Part shown: in pieces, positions 28,022 through 36,115 of the stretch
How the letters are laid out: each line of letters starts with the position of its first letter
Position numbering within the stretch: position 1 is the stretch's first letter
Origin: Chakrabartia godavariana
Lineage (GTDB): Bacteria > Pseudomonadota > Alphaproteobacteria > Sphingomonadales > Sphingomonadaceae
Reading direction: 5' to 3'
Assembly (NCBI GenBank): GCA_005518185.1
Contig: RKSN01000002.1
Span: 662,352 to 726,351, forward strand
Length of the DNA: 64,000 bases
Position numbers and translations under genes: made by a program
Notes under the pieces: generated by a model
Seen by the model: only the letters and a program-made list of their open reading frames with translations
Database searches by the model: none
What the model was told of the DNA's origin: nothing

Positions 28022-28818
28022 GCCAGCGCCAGTTCCCGCTGCGCGGCATCCAGCGTCGGAAGCGCGAAGGCCGAGATCATTTCCCGCAATTCCTGCCGCG
28101 CCGCCACGTGGCTGACCGAGAAGCCCGCCAGATCCCCCTTGTCGAGCAGGGTCAGCCCCTTCGGGAACAGCTCACGATAGATCACGCGCTCGCTGAGGCC
28201 GGGCACCGTGCGAAAGCCGACGCGCTTGGACAGTTCGCCAAGCGCTGCCCCCACCCGGCGCATATTGTGCGCATCGAGATGCTGGAGCCGGTTGCGCAGG
28301 ACAACCCAGTCGACCGTCGCATTGTCGGCCTGCGCGCGGACCTTGCGCAATTCCCAGATCAGTTCGGCGTAAAAGCTGGGCTTCTTGACCTTGAAGGTTT
28401 CGGCATCGACCTGACCAATGAGATCGAGATCGACGAAGCTGTCATTGATCGGCGTGACGATGGTGTCCGCCCGCGCGATGGCGGCGCGCGCAACGGGATC
28501 GTCGCGGCCGGGCGTGTCGATGATGATGAAATCCTGGCCATGGCCAAGGCGCGCAATCTCCTGATCGATCCCGGCTTCGGTCATCAGATCAAGCACCGAA
28601 TATTTGGGCATGGCGAGGACCGCGTTGCGGCGGCGCATCGTCGCCTCGCGATTCTCCAGATAGCGGGCCAGCGTCTTCTGGCGCGTATCGAGGTCGATCG
28701 CAGCGACCTTGTGACCGGAAACAGCCAGCGCAACCGCAGTATGCACCGCCGTCGTCGACTTGCCCGATCCGCCCTTTTCATTGGCGAATACGATGATGTG
28801 CGGCTTGCCCCCGGACAT
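28018..28818 (-). CDS. mipZ: MipZ-type division-plane positioning ATPase
   Basis: A 266-residue deviant-Walker ATPase. Walker A is FANEKGGSGKSTTAVHTA (residues 11-28), A' is AIDLDTRQKTLARYLENR, and Walker B is DFIIIDTPGRDDP. The LDTRQ(K)TL(A)RYLENR stretch and overall length match MipZ rather than a chromosome-partition ParA. No parB is adjacent. In alphaproteobacteria MipZ binds ParB at the poles and inhibits FtsZ, placing division at midcell. It is divergent from panC. Confidence 0.92.
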   Translation of the reverse strand: MSGGKPHIIVFANEKGGSGKSTTAVHTAVALAVSGHKVAAIDLDTRQKTLARYLENREATMRRRNAVLAMPKYSVLDLMTEAGIDQEIARLGHGQDFIIIDTPGRDDPVARAAIARADTIVTPINDSFVDLDLIGQVDAETFKVKKPSFYAELIWELRKVRAQADNATVDWVVLRNRLQHLDAHNMRRVGAALGELSKRVGFRTVPGLSERVIYRELFPKGLTLLDKGDLAGFSVSHVAARQELREMISAFALPTLDAAQRELALA

Positions 28819-28903
28819 AAATTACTCTTTTCCTTCCTTGATTCGCCCCGCACTACATCGCTAGAGGCGGCGTCCCAATTTCAATAACGGTGCAGGTGAA
28901 CAG

Positions 28904-29758
28904 GTGCAAACCATCGATCGCAAAGCTGAGCTTTCGGAAGCGCTGGGCGCATTCCGCACGGCCGGCGAGTCGGTGGCGCTTGTGCCGACCATGGGCGCGC
29001 TTCACGACGGGCACATGGCGCTGGTGGACGAAGCCCGGCGGCGGGCCGACCGCGTCGTCGTGTCGATCTTCGTCAACCCGAAGCAGTTTGGCCCCAATGA
29101 GGATTTCGACGCCTATCCACGGCGGGCCGAAGCGGACGCAGCCAAATTGTCCGCCGCGAACGTTGACGTGCTGTGGATGCCCCCGGTCGCCGAGATGTAT
29201 CCGGAGGGCTTTGCCACCAACATCACCGTCGCGGCGCTGCCCGACAGGCTGTGCGGCGCCGCGCGGCCGGGGCATTTTGACGGTGTGGCCACGGTTGTTG
29301 CCAAGCTGTTCAATCAGGTGCGGCCAGACATCGCCATCTTCGGCGAAAAGGACTGGCAGCAGCTGGCGATCATCCGCCGTATGGCGACCGATCTGGATCT
29401 GGGCGTCGATGTCGTCGGCTTCCCGACCCAGCGGGAGGATGACGGTCTCGCCCGGTCCTCGCGCAATGCCTATCTCACCGAGGAAGAGCGCGCCGCAGCC
29501 GTCGCTTTGCCCCGTGCATTGGGGGCTGCCGCCCGTGCGATCGAAAATGGGGGGTCCATTTCGGAGGCAATTGCAACCGTTCATGCCGCCCTCGACAAGG
29601 CGGGATTTGCCCCTGTCGACTATGTCGAGCTGGTCGACGCCGAAACGCTGCAACCCGTTGAAATCCTTGACCGTCCTGCCCGCATTCTCGCGGCGGCCCG
29701 GCTCGGCAAAGCGCGGCTGATCGACAATCTTCCGGTCACCCCACGCACGGCTCCGTAG
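28904..29758 (+). CDS. panC: Pantothenate synthetase
   Basis: A 284-residue ATP-dependent ligase joining pantoate and beta-alanine in vitamin B5/CoA synthesis. VPTMGALHDGHMALVDEA (HIGH-type motif), VSIFVNPKQFGPNEDFDAYPR, GAARPGHFDGVATVVAKLFN, FGEKDWQQLAIIRRM and DGLARSSRNAYLT are all present. It starts at GTG 28904, with AGGTGAACAG upstream. It is divergent from mipZ; panB is not adjacent. Confidence 0.96.
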   Translation: MQTIDRKAELSEALGAFRTAGESVALVPTMGALHDGHMALVDEARRRADRVVVSIFVNPKQFGPNEDFDAYPRRAEADAAKLSAANVDVLWMPPVAEMYPEGFATNITVAALPDRLCGAARPGHFDGVATVVAKLFNQVRPDIAIFGEKDWQQLAIIRRMATDLDLGVDVVGFPTQREDDGLARSSRNAYLTEEERAAAVALPRALGAAARAIENGGSISEAIATVHAALDKAGFAPVDYVELVDAETLQPVEILDRPARILAAARLGKARLIDNLPVTPRTAP

Positions 29759-29845
29759 AAAAACCCAAGCGGGCGTTAACCATTTTTTTAAGCCATTTTG
29801 GCGAAACCTCTGTTCGTACGCAGTGACAAACAGGGGGTTACGAAC

Positions 29846-30142
29846 ATGGCTACAAGCTTCCGGAGCGCGCAGTTCCTGCTGGAAACACGGCTCGCCGATG
29901 CAGCGCAGGGAAATCCCGACGCCTGCTTTGAACTGGGCGTGGCCTACGCCTCGGGCATGGACGGGGTCGAGGTCGATCTCATTCAGGCGCACAAATGGTT
30001 CAATCTCGGCGCGATGTCGGGGGACGAACGCAGCCAGCAATGCCGGGCTGATATCTCGTTTGAAATGACCGCCCGCGAAATCGCCGAAGCCCAGCGTCAG
30101 GCGCGTGCCTGGCTGATGGAAACGACGCGCCGCGCGGCCTAA
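29846..30142 (+). CDS. Small Sel1-like repeat protein
   Basis: A 98-residue protein with one clear TPR/Sel1-type helical pair, AAQGNPDACFELGVAYASGM followed by VDLIQAHKWFNLGAMSGDER. A helical, Arg/Glu-rich tail follows. The frame is open from 29798, but ATG at 29846 has AGGGGG 10 bp upstream. It is probably a cytoplasmic protein-interaction adaptor of unknown partner. No signal peptide is visible. Confidence 0.78.
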   Translation: MATSFRSAQFLLETRLADAAQGNPDACFELGVAYASGMDGVEVDLIQAHKWFNLGAMSGDERSQQCRADISFEMTAREIAEAQRQARAWLMETTRRAA

Positions 30143-30169
30143 CGCGGAACCTGCAAGTCCTCACTCATT

Positions 30170-30263
30170 CCCGTTTGGGCTGAGCTTGTCGAAGCCCTGT
30201 CCTCTTCTGGACTCCTGAGCGCAAAAGGAAGGGCAGTCCTTCGACAAGCTCAGGACAGACGGA
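30170..30263. repeat. Palindromic intergenic repeat, family A, copy 5
   Basis: Inverted repeat with arms CCCGTTTGGGCTGAGCTTGTCG and CGACAAGCTCAGGACAGACGG (each shown in part), between the convergent Sel1-like and GNAT genes. The core GAGCTTGTCGA / TCGACAAGCTC is a third variant of the family, again fully paired. Confidence 0.85.
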
Positions 30264-30288
30264 ATGGGACATAAACAGTTTAGGCTAG

Positions 30289-31437
30289 TCAGCCTTTTCG
30301 GAACGGCGTCACTTCGCCCAGGAACGCAATCTCGTTCTCAACGGCGCGGCGCTCCCGCTCCAGAAAGTCGGCGACCGCCGCCCGGAACCCCGGATCGGGG
30401 ATGTAATGGGCGGACCAGGTTGGCGTCGCGACATAGCCACGGGCCAGTTTGTGCTCGCCCTGCGCGCCCGCCTCGACACGTGAGAGGCCCAGCGCGATGG
30501 CGGTTTCAATCGCGCGATAATAGCAAAGCTCGAAGTGCAGGAACGGCACGTCGACCGTGCACCCCCAATAGCGCCCGTAGAGCGCCTCGCGCCCCAGAAA
30601 GTTGAGCGCGCCCGCAATCGGCGTTCCGTCGATCTCCGCCAGAAAGAGGATGATGTCCTCGCCCATCGTTTCCCCGATGATCGAGAAGAAGCTCCGCTCC
30701 AGATAGGGGCGGCCCCATTTGCGTGCGCCGGTGTCCTGGTAGAATTGCCAGAAGGCATCCCAGTGGCGTTCCTCAATTTCGCTGCCGCGCAGGGAGCGGA
30801 TCGTCACTTTCTCCTGCGCGGCTGCCCGTTCCTTGCGGATGGCCTTGCGCTTGCGGGAAGAGAGGGCGCCGAGAAAATCCTCAAAACTTTGATATCCCTG
30901 ATTAAACCAGTGATACTGAATGCCCTCGCGCACCAGCCAGTTGGCGTCGCGGAAGTGATCCAGCTGGGCTTCCTCGACAAAGGTTGCGTGCGCGGAGGAC
31001 AGGCCGTTCCGGTCCGTGATGGCTTCTGCCGCCGCGATCAGGTGCCGCGTGGCACGGGCGTCGCCCGAGAGTAGACGCGGTCCGGGCACCGGCGTGAAGG
31101 GCGCCGCGATCTGAAGCTTGGGGTAATAATTCCCGCCCGCGCGGTGCCACGCATCGGCCCAGCCATGGTCGAACACATATTCGCCCAGGCTGTGCCCCTT
31201 CACATAAGAGGGCATGGCCCCGGCGATGTGACCGGCCGCATCTTCGACAAGGATCGGGGCGGGCTGCCAGCCGGTGCCCGGCCCGACGCTGCCCGACGCC
31301 TCAAGCGCCGCGAGAAAGGCATGGCTGACAAAGGGATTGCCGCCGCCAGCGCACGCATCCCATGCCGCCGGATCAACGTCCGCAACGCCGGTGGCAACCC
31401 TTGCAATGATGTCCTCCCCCTTGGCCGGGTCGGTCAT
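30289..31437 (-). CDS. COG3146-type GNAT/FemAB-like acyltransferase
   Basis: A 382-residue protein with AAWDACAGGGNPFVSHAFLA at the N terminus, YVKGHSLGEYVFDHGWADAW, GYQSFEDFLGALSSRKRKAI in the middle, and the C-terminal HYIPDPGFRAAVADFLERER. These are hallmarks of the family formerly called DUF482, related to peptidogalycan/FemAB-like GNAT enzymes. The substrate is unknown. Its ATG overlaps the stop-to-start junction with the GDPD gene downstream of the ridA cluster by 4 bp. Confidence 0.8.
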   Translation of the reverse strand: MTDPAKGEDIIARVATGVADVDPAAWDACAGGGNPFVSHAFLAALEASGSVGPGTGWQPAPILVEDAAGHIAGAMPSYVKGHSLGEYVFDHGWADAWHRAGGNYYPKLQIAAPFTPVPGPRLLSGDARATRHLIAAAEAITDRNGLSSAHATFVEEAQLDHFRDANWLVREGIQYHWFNQGYQSFEDFLGALSSRKRKAIRKERAAAQEKVTIRSLRGSEIEERHWDAFWQFYQDTGARKWGRPYLERSFFSIIGETMGEDIILFLAEIDGTPIAGALNFLGREALYGRYWGCTVDVPFLHFELCYYRAIETAIALGLSRVEAGAQGEHKLARGYVATPTWSAHYIPDPGFRAAVADFLERERRAVENEIAFLGEVTPFRKG

Positions 31438-32207
31438 GCGGCCGGCTTTTCAAAGATGATCTCATCGGCGTAGCGCGCGGCTATGGCTTCCTGCTCGGGC
31501 GTGCGCACCGTCCAGGTCAGGACGGGCAGCCCGCGCTTCTTCTGCGCACCGGCAAAGCGCGACGGGAAATCCTGCACGTCATAGGCAAGGAAGTCGGGCT
31601 TGGCGCGCCACAGGCCGAGGCGGCGCTCGACCGCCTGTCGTCCCCGGTCAGGCAGCGCGGAGGCTTCCTGTTCGGTGATGACCATGCCCCGCACGATGCG
31701 GGCCGCATGTTCGTGGAACCAGCGCCCGACGTCGGGATGGAACGACATGATCGCGACCGGGCCATTATAGCCCTCCAGCGCGCGGCGCACGGCAAGGCAG
31801 AGGACGCCGACCGGCCCTGCGTCGATCTTGATTTCGATGAGGATCGGCACGCGGCCCGCCACCAGATCGAGAATTTCGGACAGCCGGGGGATCGTCTCGT
31901 CGCAACCCTTCAGGCGCACCTTGGCAAGGTCGACGCCGCGCATCTCGGAAATCTTGCCCGTGCCGTCAGCCAGCCGTTCAAGATCGCTGTCATGAAAGAC
32001 AAAGGCCTCGCCCTCACGGCTGGCCTGCACATCGAGCTCGATCCCGAAGCCGCCCGCAATCGCGGCAGAAAAGGCGGCCCGGCTGTTTTCAAGCACTTCC
32101 GGCCCATGCAGTCCGCGATGGGCAAAGGGCTGCGCGCGCAGGAATGCGACGCGCGCAGGCTCCGGCGCGGGCGAAATCAGATCGTCAAGCGGGCCGAACA
32201 GCGACAA
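31434..32207 (-). CDS. Glycerophosphodiester phosphodiesterase family protein
   Basis: A 257-residue TIM-barrel enzyme releasing glycerol 3-phosphate and an alcohol from phospholipid head groups. The catalytic region is FAHRGLHGPEVLENSRAAF (HRG...ENS), FGIELDVQASREGEAFVFHD (ELD and HD), and LIEIKIDAG. No signal peptide is seen, so a cytoplasmic form is likely. It uses a TTG start at 32207 and overlaps the ridA gene end by 23 bp. It sits in a five-gene overlapping cluster from DUF3572 to the GNAT gene. Confidence 0.87.
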   Translation of the reverse strand: MSLFGPLDDLISPAPEPARVAFLRAQPFAHRGLHGPEVLENSRAAFSAAIAGGFGIELDVQASREGEAFVFHDSDLERLADGTGKISEMRGVDLAKVRLKGCDETIPRLSEILDLVAGRVPILIEIKIDAGPVGVLCLAVRRALEGYNGPVAIMSFHPDVGRWFHEHAARIVRGMVITEQEASALPDRGRQAVERRLGLWRAKPDFLAYDVQDFPSRFAGAQKKRGLPVLTWTVRTPEQEAIAARYADEIIFEKPAA

Positions 32208-32706
32208 CCGCGTCTACCTCTACAGCCGCACCGCGCGGAAGCACCGGCACGCCGACGGCCGAGCGGGCGTGACGGCCATTGTCCCCAAACACGTCGATCA
32301 TCAGGTTCGACGCACCATTGGCGACCGACGGCTGATCGGTGAAGCGCGGATCGGAATTGATGAACACGTTGAGCTTCACGATACGGGCAACACGGTCGAG
32401 CGAACCGAGCGCGGCCTGCATCTGCGCGATCAGCATGACGCCGCAGGCGCGGGCCGCGGCCTCACCAAAGGCGCCGTCACGGTCTTCGCCGATCCGGCCA
32501 ACCATGATCTCGCCCTTGTCGAAGGGCAGCTGCCCCGAAATATGCAGCAGGCCGTTGACCTCAACCGTCGGCACATAAGCGGCAATCGGCGCGGCCGGTT
32601 CCGGCAGGACAATGCCCAGCTTGGCGAGGCGTTCGGCGGGAGTTTCCACGACTTGGACTTTCTTTTCCGGGTTCACGGTCTTGAGCGGGGTGAGTTCATG
32701 CGCCAT
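32185..32706 (-). CDS. RidA/YjgF-family protein
   Basis: A 173-residue protein of the RidA superfamily, whose best-known members hydrolyse reactive enamine/imine intermediates. The body contains VNGLLHISGQLPFDKGEI, ACGVMLIAQMQAALGSLDRV, KLNVFINSDPRFTDQPSVAN and HARSAVGVPVLPRGAAVEVD. The catalytic-Arg position of classical RidA (R105 in the E. coli type) appears replaced in the PRGAAVEV stretch, so this may be an Rid subclass of different activity. The ATG at 32706 has an ideal AAGGAGGTG site. The start overlaps the HAD gene. Confidence 0.85.
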   Translation of the reverse strand: MAHELTPLKTVNPEKKVQVVETPAERLAKLGIVLPEPAAPIAAYVPTVEVNGLLHISGQLPFDKGEIMVGRIGEDRDGAFGEAAARACGVMLIAQMQAALGSLDRVARIVKLNVFINSDPRFTDQPSVANGASNLMIDVFGDNGRHARSAVGVPVLPRGAAVEVDAVVAVRPA

Positions 32707-33325
32707 CGGCTGCACCTCCTTCAAAGCGTTCCAATATCCACTGACGTGCGCTGGCCCAATCGTCAATGCGCGCATGGGCGTGATGATGCGGCTTGATGCG
32801 CGGCTGGAGGCGCGGTTCACCGACCATGTGGAGCCGCCACACATCGGGCGCATGTTCCGCAACCGAGCTGTGATTATGCCCCAGATCATCGACGAAGACG
32901 GTGACCGTGGGCTGATAGTCGGCGACAAGCCGGGTGAGCAGCGGCCCCTTGCCGCCCTGATTGGTATAGACCGGAAACTCCACACCCACTTCACGCAGCT
33001 GGTGGATGCGGCCTTCGCGCTCCTCATCGTTGAGGTTGGTGAGGACGACGACATCGGCGACCTTGGCAATGTCGTGGATCGCCTCGATCGCGCCGTCGAT
33101 GGGATATTGCCGGTGCATCTCGGTCGCGAAGAAGCCGCGCAGCAGCGGCCAGATCTCCTCATGCCCCAGCGCCAGCCCCGTCGCCTTGTGGCGCAGCGCA
33201 TTCACGAAATCGCCGCTGTCGACGTCGAAATGCACGTGGTGCACCTCATCGAGCCATTCGGCGAACGGCACGACCATGTGCAGGAGGACTTCATCGCAAT
33301 CGGTAATCAGGAGCGGACGGCTCAT
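32696..33325 (-). CDS. HAD-like hydrolase family protein
   Basis: About 209 residues. The nucleophile motif is LLITDCDEVLLHMVVPF (D-x-D), motif II VVVLTNLND, a Lys in TNQGGKGPLLTRL, and motif IV TVFVDDLGHN. Together they form a complete HAD active site. The ATG at 33325 overlaps the DUF3572 stop (ATGA), making 33331 an unlikely start. It is probably a phosphatase, substrate unknown, within the overlapping ridA-GDPD cluster. Confidence 0.8.
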   Translation of the reverse strand: MSRPLLITDCDEVLLHMVVPFAEWLDEVHHVHFDVDSGDFVNALRHKATGLALGHEEIWPLLRGFFATEMHRQYPIDGAIEAIHDIAKVADVVVLTNLNDEEREGRIHQLREVGVEFPVYTNQGGKGPLLTRLVADYQPTVTVFVDDLGHNHSSVAEHAPDVWRLHMVGEPRLQPRIKPHHHAHARIDDWASARQWILERFEGGAADGA

Positions 33326-33594
33326 GCCCAATGTTCTTTCGGTTCGGGGAGCAGAAGCTCCGGCTTGACGCCGAGCGCATCGGCACAGGCGAGGAGATCG
33401 GGCTGATGGCCCTCAAGGAACTGACGCACCGCCTCATGCATGTCGGGGTCTGCAATGCGCGCGCGCAGATCATCCGGATCAAGACCGGTCAGCGCCAGGA
33501 AGCGCTGCGCACGATGATCGTCCCCCAGCACCCAGATCAGCGCCTGAATCGCCAGCGTGCTTAATTCTTCTTCATTTGTTTCGCGGCGGGCCAT
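33322..33594 (-). CDS. DUF3572 protein
   Basis: A 90-residue acidic helical protein with ELSTLAIQALIWVLGDDHRA, FLALTGLDPDDLRARIADPD and LEGHQPDLLACADALGVKPE. All match DUF3572, an alphaproteobacterial family of unknown function. It is the first gene of the minus-strand cluster and is divergent from divK by about 40 bp, so the two promoters must overlap or lie within coding sequence. Confidence 0.82.
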   Translation of the reverse strand: MARRETNEEELSTLAIQALIWVLGDDHRAQRFLALTGLDPDDLRARIADPDMHEAVRQFLEGHQPDLLACADALGVKPELLLPEPKEHWA

Positions 33595-33635
33595 GGTTTA
33601 TCGGAAAAGCATAATAATAAGTGCGAGACAGTGCG

Positions 33636-34025
33636 GTGACAAAAAGGGTGCTCGTTGTCGAGGACAACGAACTTAACCTCAAGCTTTTTTGCGACCTCCT
33701 GAGGGCGCATGGGCATGAGGCAGAACCGGTGCGCGATGCGCGCGACGCGCTGGAACGCGCCCAGCTGTCGCGCCCGGACCTGATCGTGATGGATATTCAG
33801 ATGCCGCATATCAGCGGGTTGGAGCTGATCGAGGCGGTGCGGCGCGACGTTGTGCTGCGCCCGACGCCGATCATGGCGGTGACGGCCTATGCCGGCAAAG
33901 GGGATGAGGACCGGATCCGGGAGGCGGGCGCCGACGCCTTCGTGTCAAAGCCGATCACGCTCGCACGCTTCATGCAGAGCATCGACGAGCTGTCCGATCT
34001 CGCGGACGCCCGGGCGCTTCATTAG
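33636..34025 (+). CDS. divK: DivK-type single-domain response regulator
   Basis: A 129-residue stand-alone receiver domain: acidic pocket VLVVEDNELNLKLFCDLL, phosphoacceptor Asp in DLIVMDIQMPHISGLELIE, Thr in AVTAYAGKGDED, and Lys in DAFVSKPIT. The E-D-N-E-L-N pattern is typical of DivK, which controls CckA/CtrA signalling through DivJ and PleC. The frame opens at GTG 33621; GTG 33636 gives the usual MTKRVLVVEDNE-like start and is preferred. pleD is not adjacent. Confidence 0.88.
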   Translation: MTKRVLVVEDNELNLKLFCDLLRAHGHEAEPVRDARDALERAQLSRPDLIVMDIQMPHISGLELIEAVRRDVVLRPTPIMAVTAYAGKGDEDRIREAGADAFVSKPITLARFMQSIDELSDLADARALH

Positions 34026-34056
34026 GTCACGTGGGCAATCTCATCTTAGACCCCAC

Positions 34057-34188
34057 GTCGCCCCGTGCTTGACACGGGGCTAGGCTAACCTCGGCCCGAT
34101 GCTTGCCGGATACGATGGCGGGCAAAAAGAGCGCTGCCGATCAGCGAAGCGCAAAAAAGCCCAGCCCCGTGTCAAGCACGGGGTGACG
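34057..34188. repeat. Palindromic intergenic repeat, family C
   Basis: Long inverted repeat. The arms (about 34057-34081 and 34163-34188) carry CCCCGTGCTTGACACGGGGC and GCCCCGTGTCAAGCACGGGG and are fully complementary over 22 or more bases. Each arm is itself a partial dyad (CCCCGTG-CTTGA-CACGGGG). It fills the gap between the convergent divK and rpmG genes and could give cruciforms or bidirectional termination. Confidence 0.88.
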
Positions 34189-34241
34189 GGCTGGTTGAAA
34201 GAAGAAGCGTGGCAGACGCGCAACAGCGCGTCCGGCGCGGC

Positions 34242-34409
34242 TTACTTGATCTTCGCTTCCTTGAACTCGACGTGCTTGCGCACGACGGGATCGTACTTGC
34301 GGAAGGACATCTTCTCGGTCTGGGTGCGCGGATTCTTCTTCGTGACGTAGAAGAAACCCGTGTCGGCCGAGCTGACGAGCTTGATCTTGACGGTGGTCGG
34401 CTTGGCCAT
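34242..34409 (-). CDS. rpmG: 50S ribosomal protein L33
   Basis: A 55-residue ribosomal protein opening [20 protein letters not shown] and continuing with [20 protein letters not shown]. It lacks the CXXC zinc pairs found in C+ paralogues, so it is the zinc-independent form. The ATG at 34409 is the family start; a longer frame to 34469 is spurious. It is monocistronic here and converges with divK. Confidence 0.95.
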   Translation of the reverse strand: MAKPTTVKIKLVSSADTGFFYVTKKNPRTQTEKMSFRKYDPVVRKHVEFKEAKIK

Positions 34410-34585
34410 GACCCAAAAACCCTTGTAGCTAAGATGGAATCGCGCAGAAGCGCCGTAAGGCGGGGCCAATGGTCGAGGATGCGCCCTTTGTCAAGCGCGC
34501 GGCGGAACTGTCCGCATATCCATGCGCCGGTAACCGCCCCGTAACGCCCTTTTGCTACCAAAGACGGCGTAAAGGGGAAACACCC

Positions 34586-34909
34586 ATGACGACGCCATTT
34601 GATCTTGCCTGTCCGTTCCGGTCCCAGCTCGCCGACCGGATCGAAAGCGTGACCCGCAGCCTGCCCGGCTGGCCCGCCCACCGAATCGCAGGCGAGATCG
34701 ACGACATCCGCCGCACCGCGACCGAACATGGCCTGGCGACCGTCGCCCGGCTTGCCCGCGTGCTCGAACACCGGCTGGGCGAAGCGGGCGGCGCGGTGAC
34801 GGCCCGCCCCTTCCTTGAGGCGATGCGCGATGCCGTCCATGGCGACGCATCGGGCGAAGACCTTTCCGCGCTCTACCTCGCAGCTCTCGGCCAGCGCCTG
34901 AACGGCTGA
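34586..34909 (+). CDS. Conserved hypothetical helical protein
   Basis: A 107-residue protein from ATG at 34586 (GGGGAAACACCC upstream). It is predicted mostly helical, with SQLADRIESVTRSLPGWPAH and ARLARVLEHRLGEAGGAVTA. No signal peptide, membrane segment or catalytic motif is visible, and I do not recognise the family. The stop lies 6 bp before the GTG of the GDT1-like gene, so the two are probably cotranscribed. Confidence 0.7.
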   Translation: MTTPFDLACPFRSQLADRIESVTRSLPGWPAHRIAGEIDDIRRTATEHGLATVARLARVLEHRLGEAGGAVTARPFLEAMRDAVHGDASGEDLSALYLAALGQRLNG

Positions 34910-34915
34910 GGCGCG

Positions 34916-35464
34916 GTGGAGGCACTTCTTCCCGCGCTCGTCGCGTGCCTGCTCGCCGAAGTGGCGGGGCGCGTGCAGCTGACCACCGAAGCCTATGCGC
35001 CGCAGCAGCGCGCCTTCACCCTGGGGGCAGCGCTCACCCTGTCCACCGCGATCAGCCTGGCGATCGGGGCTGCCGGTGGTGCCTTCATGGCGCGGCTCGT
35101 CACCTATGAGGCGCGTACGCTCCTTCTGGGCCTTGCCCTCCTGATGGCAGGCGGCACGATACTCCTGCGCGCCAAAGCCGACCGGCTGGCCGAACCGCCC
35201 AAGGGGGCGCCCCTGTGGCGCTACCTCGCGACGCAATTGGGGGACAACAGCCAGTTTCTCGTCTTTGCCTTTGCCGCGCGCGGCAATGCGCCCGCGCTGG
35301 CCGCGCTCGGCGGGCTGGCGGGCGTGCTGCTGGCAGGCGCCCTCCCCTTGCTGCTCGATGCCGATTTCCGGCGCCTGCCGCTTGCCACGCTGCGGCGGAT
35401 CGCGGGCGGGCTGCTGCTCGCGGCGGGGCTGTGGTCCGCGCTCCATGCGCTGGAGTTGATCTAA
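34916..35464 (+). CDS. GDT1/TMEM165-like membrane protein with altered motifs
   Basis: A 182-residue, six-helix membrane protein in two related halves, starting at GTG 34916. The halves begin ACLLAEVAGRVQLTTEA and YLATQLGDNSQFLVFAFAA. Each sits where the E-x-G-D-K/R-T/S cation motif of the UPF0016/GDT1 family is expected. The first half has EVAGRVQ (Gly-Asp lost) and the second LGDNSQ (Glu lost). It may be a divergent Mn/Ca transporter or an inactive relative. It follows the hypothetical gene by 6 bp. Confidence 0.6.
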   Translation: MEALLPALVACLLAEVAGRVQLTTEAYAPQQRAFTLGAALTLSTAISLAIGAAGGAFMARLVTYEARTLLLGLALLMAGGTILLRAKADRLAEPPKGAPLWRYLATQLGDNSQFLVFAFAARGNAPALAALGGLAGVLLAGALPLLLDADFRRLPLATLRRIAGGLLLAAGLWSALHALELI

Positions 35465-35481
35465 CCCAAGCGGCACCCCTT

Positions 35482-35555
35482 CCCGTTCGTGTCGCGCGAC
35501 GTCGAGGCGCCTTGTGCGGCGCCCACGTCCCTCGACTTCGCTCGGGACAAGCGGG
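35482..35555. repeat. Palindromic intergenic repeat, family D (degenerate)
   Basis: Imperfect inverted repeat with arms CCCGTTCGTGTCGCGCGACG (35482-35501, continuing TCGAGG) and CCTCGACTTCGCTCGGGACA (35530-35549, continuing AGCGGG). It lies between the tandem GDT1-like and dps genes, downstream of one unit and upstream of the dps promoter. It could terminate the first unit. Confidence 0.6.
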
Positions 35556-35668
35556 CTGTGGACTGCCCACTGATCAACAAAAGCGATCACACAGACACAG
35601 ACGCTTCGCAACACAAGCGGGCCATAAGCGTTTACACCCTCAGCCACGCACTGAGGGAGTTACAGACC

Positions 35669-36115
35669 ATGCCCAACCGCACCCATATCGACGCGCTCAA
35701 CGTCGTCCTCGCGGACTATTTCGCGCTGTATCTGAAGACCAAGAATTTCCACTGGCACATCTCCGGCCCGCACTTCCGCGATTTTCACCTGCTGCTCGAT
35801 GAACAGGCCGCAGAGATCATCGCGACGACCGACCTCGTCGCCGAACGCGTCCGCAAGCAGGGCGCGGTCACGCTCCACAGCATCGGCGAGGTCAGCCGCC
35901 TGTCGCGCATCAAGGACAGCGACAAGACCGACCTCGACGCAACCGCCATGCTCACCGAGCTGCGCAACGACAATCTGACGCTGGTCGCGAACCTGAAGGA
36001 ACTGAAGGACCTCGTCGACGCGGCGAAGGACAATGCGACCTCGGGGATTGTCGACACATGGACCGACGAAGCCGAACGCCGGGCATGGTTCCTGGGGGAG
36101 GCGGTTAAGGGGTAG
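35669..36115 (+). CDS. dps: Dps-family ferritin-like DNA-protection protein
   Basis: A 148-residue four-helix ferritin-like protein. The inter-subunit ferroxidase ligands are in FHWHISGPHFRDFHLLLDEQ (H-x(11)-D-x(3)-E spacing), the family signature. The dodecamer oxidises Fe(II) with peroxide and can compact DNA. The frame is open from 35489, but ATG at 35669 has GAGGGAG upstream. Its 3' end overlaps the convergent metallophosphoesterase gene by 11 bp. The ~200-bp upstream gap holds repeat D and presumably a stress-responsive promoter. Confidence 0.92.
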   Translation: MPNRTHIDALNVVLADYFALYLKTKNFHWHISGPHFRDFHLLLDEQAAEIIATTDLVAERVRKQGAVTLHSIGEVSRLSRIKDSDKTDLDATAMLTELRNDNLTLVANLKELKDLVDAAKDNATSGIVDTWTDEAERRAWFLGEAVKG

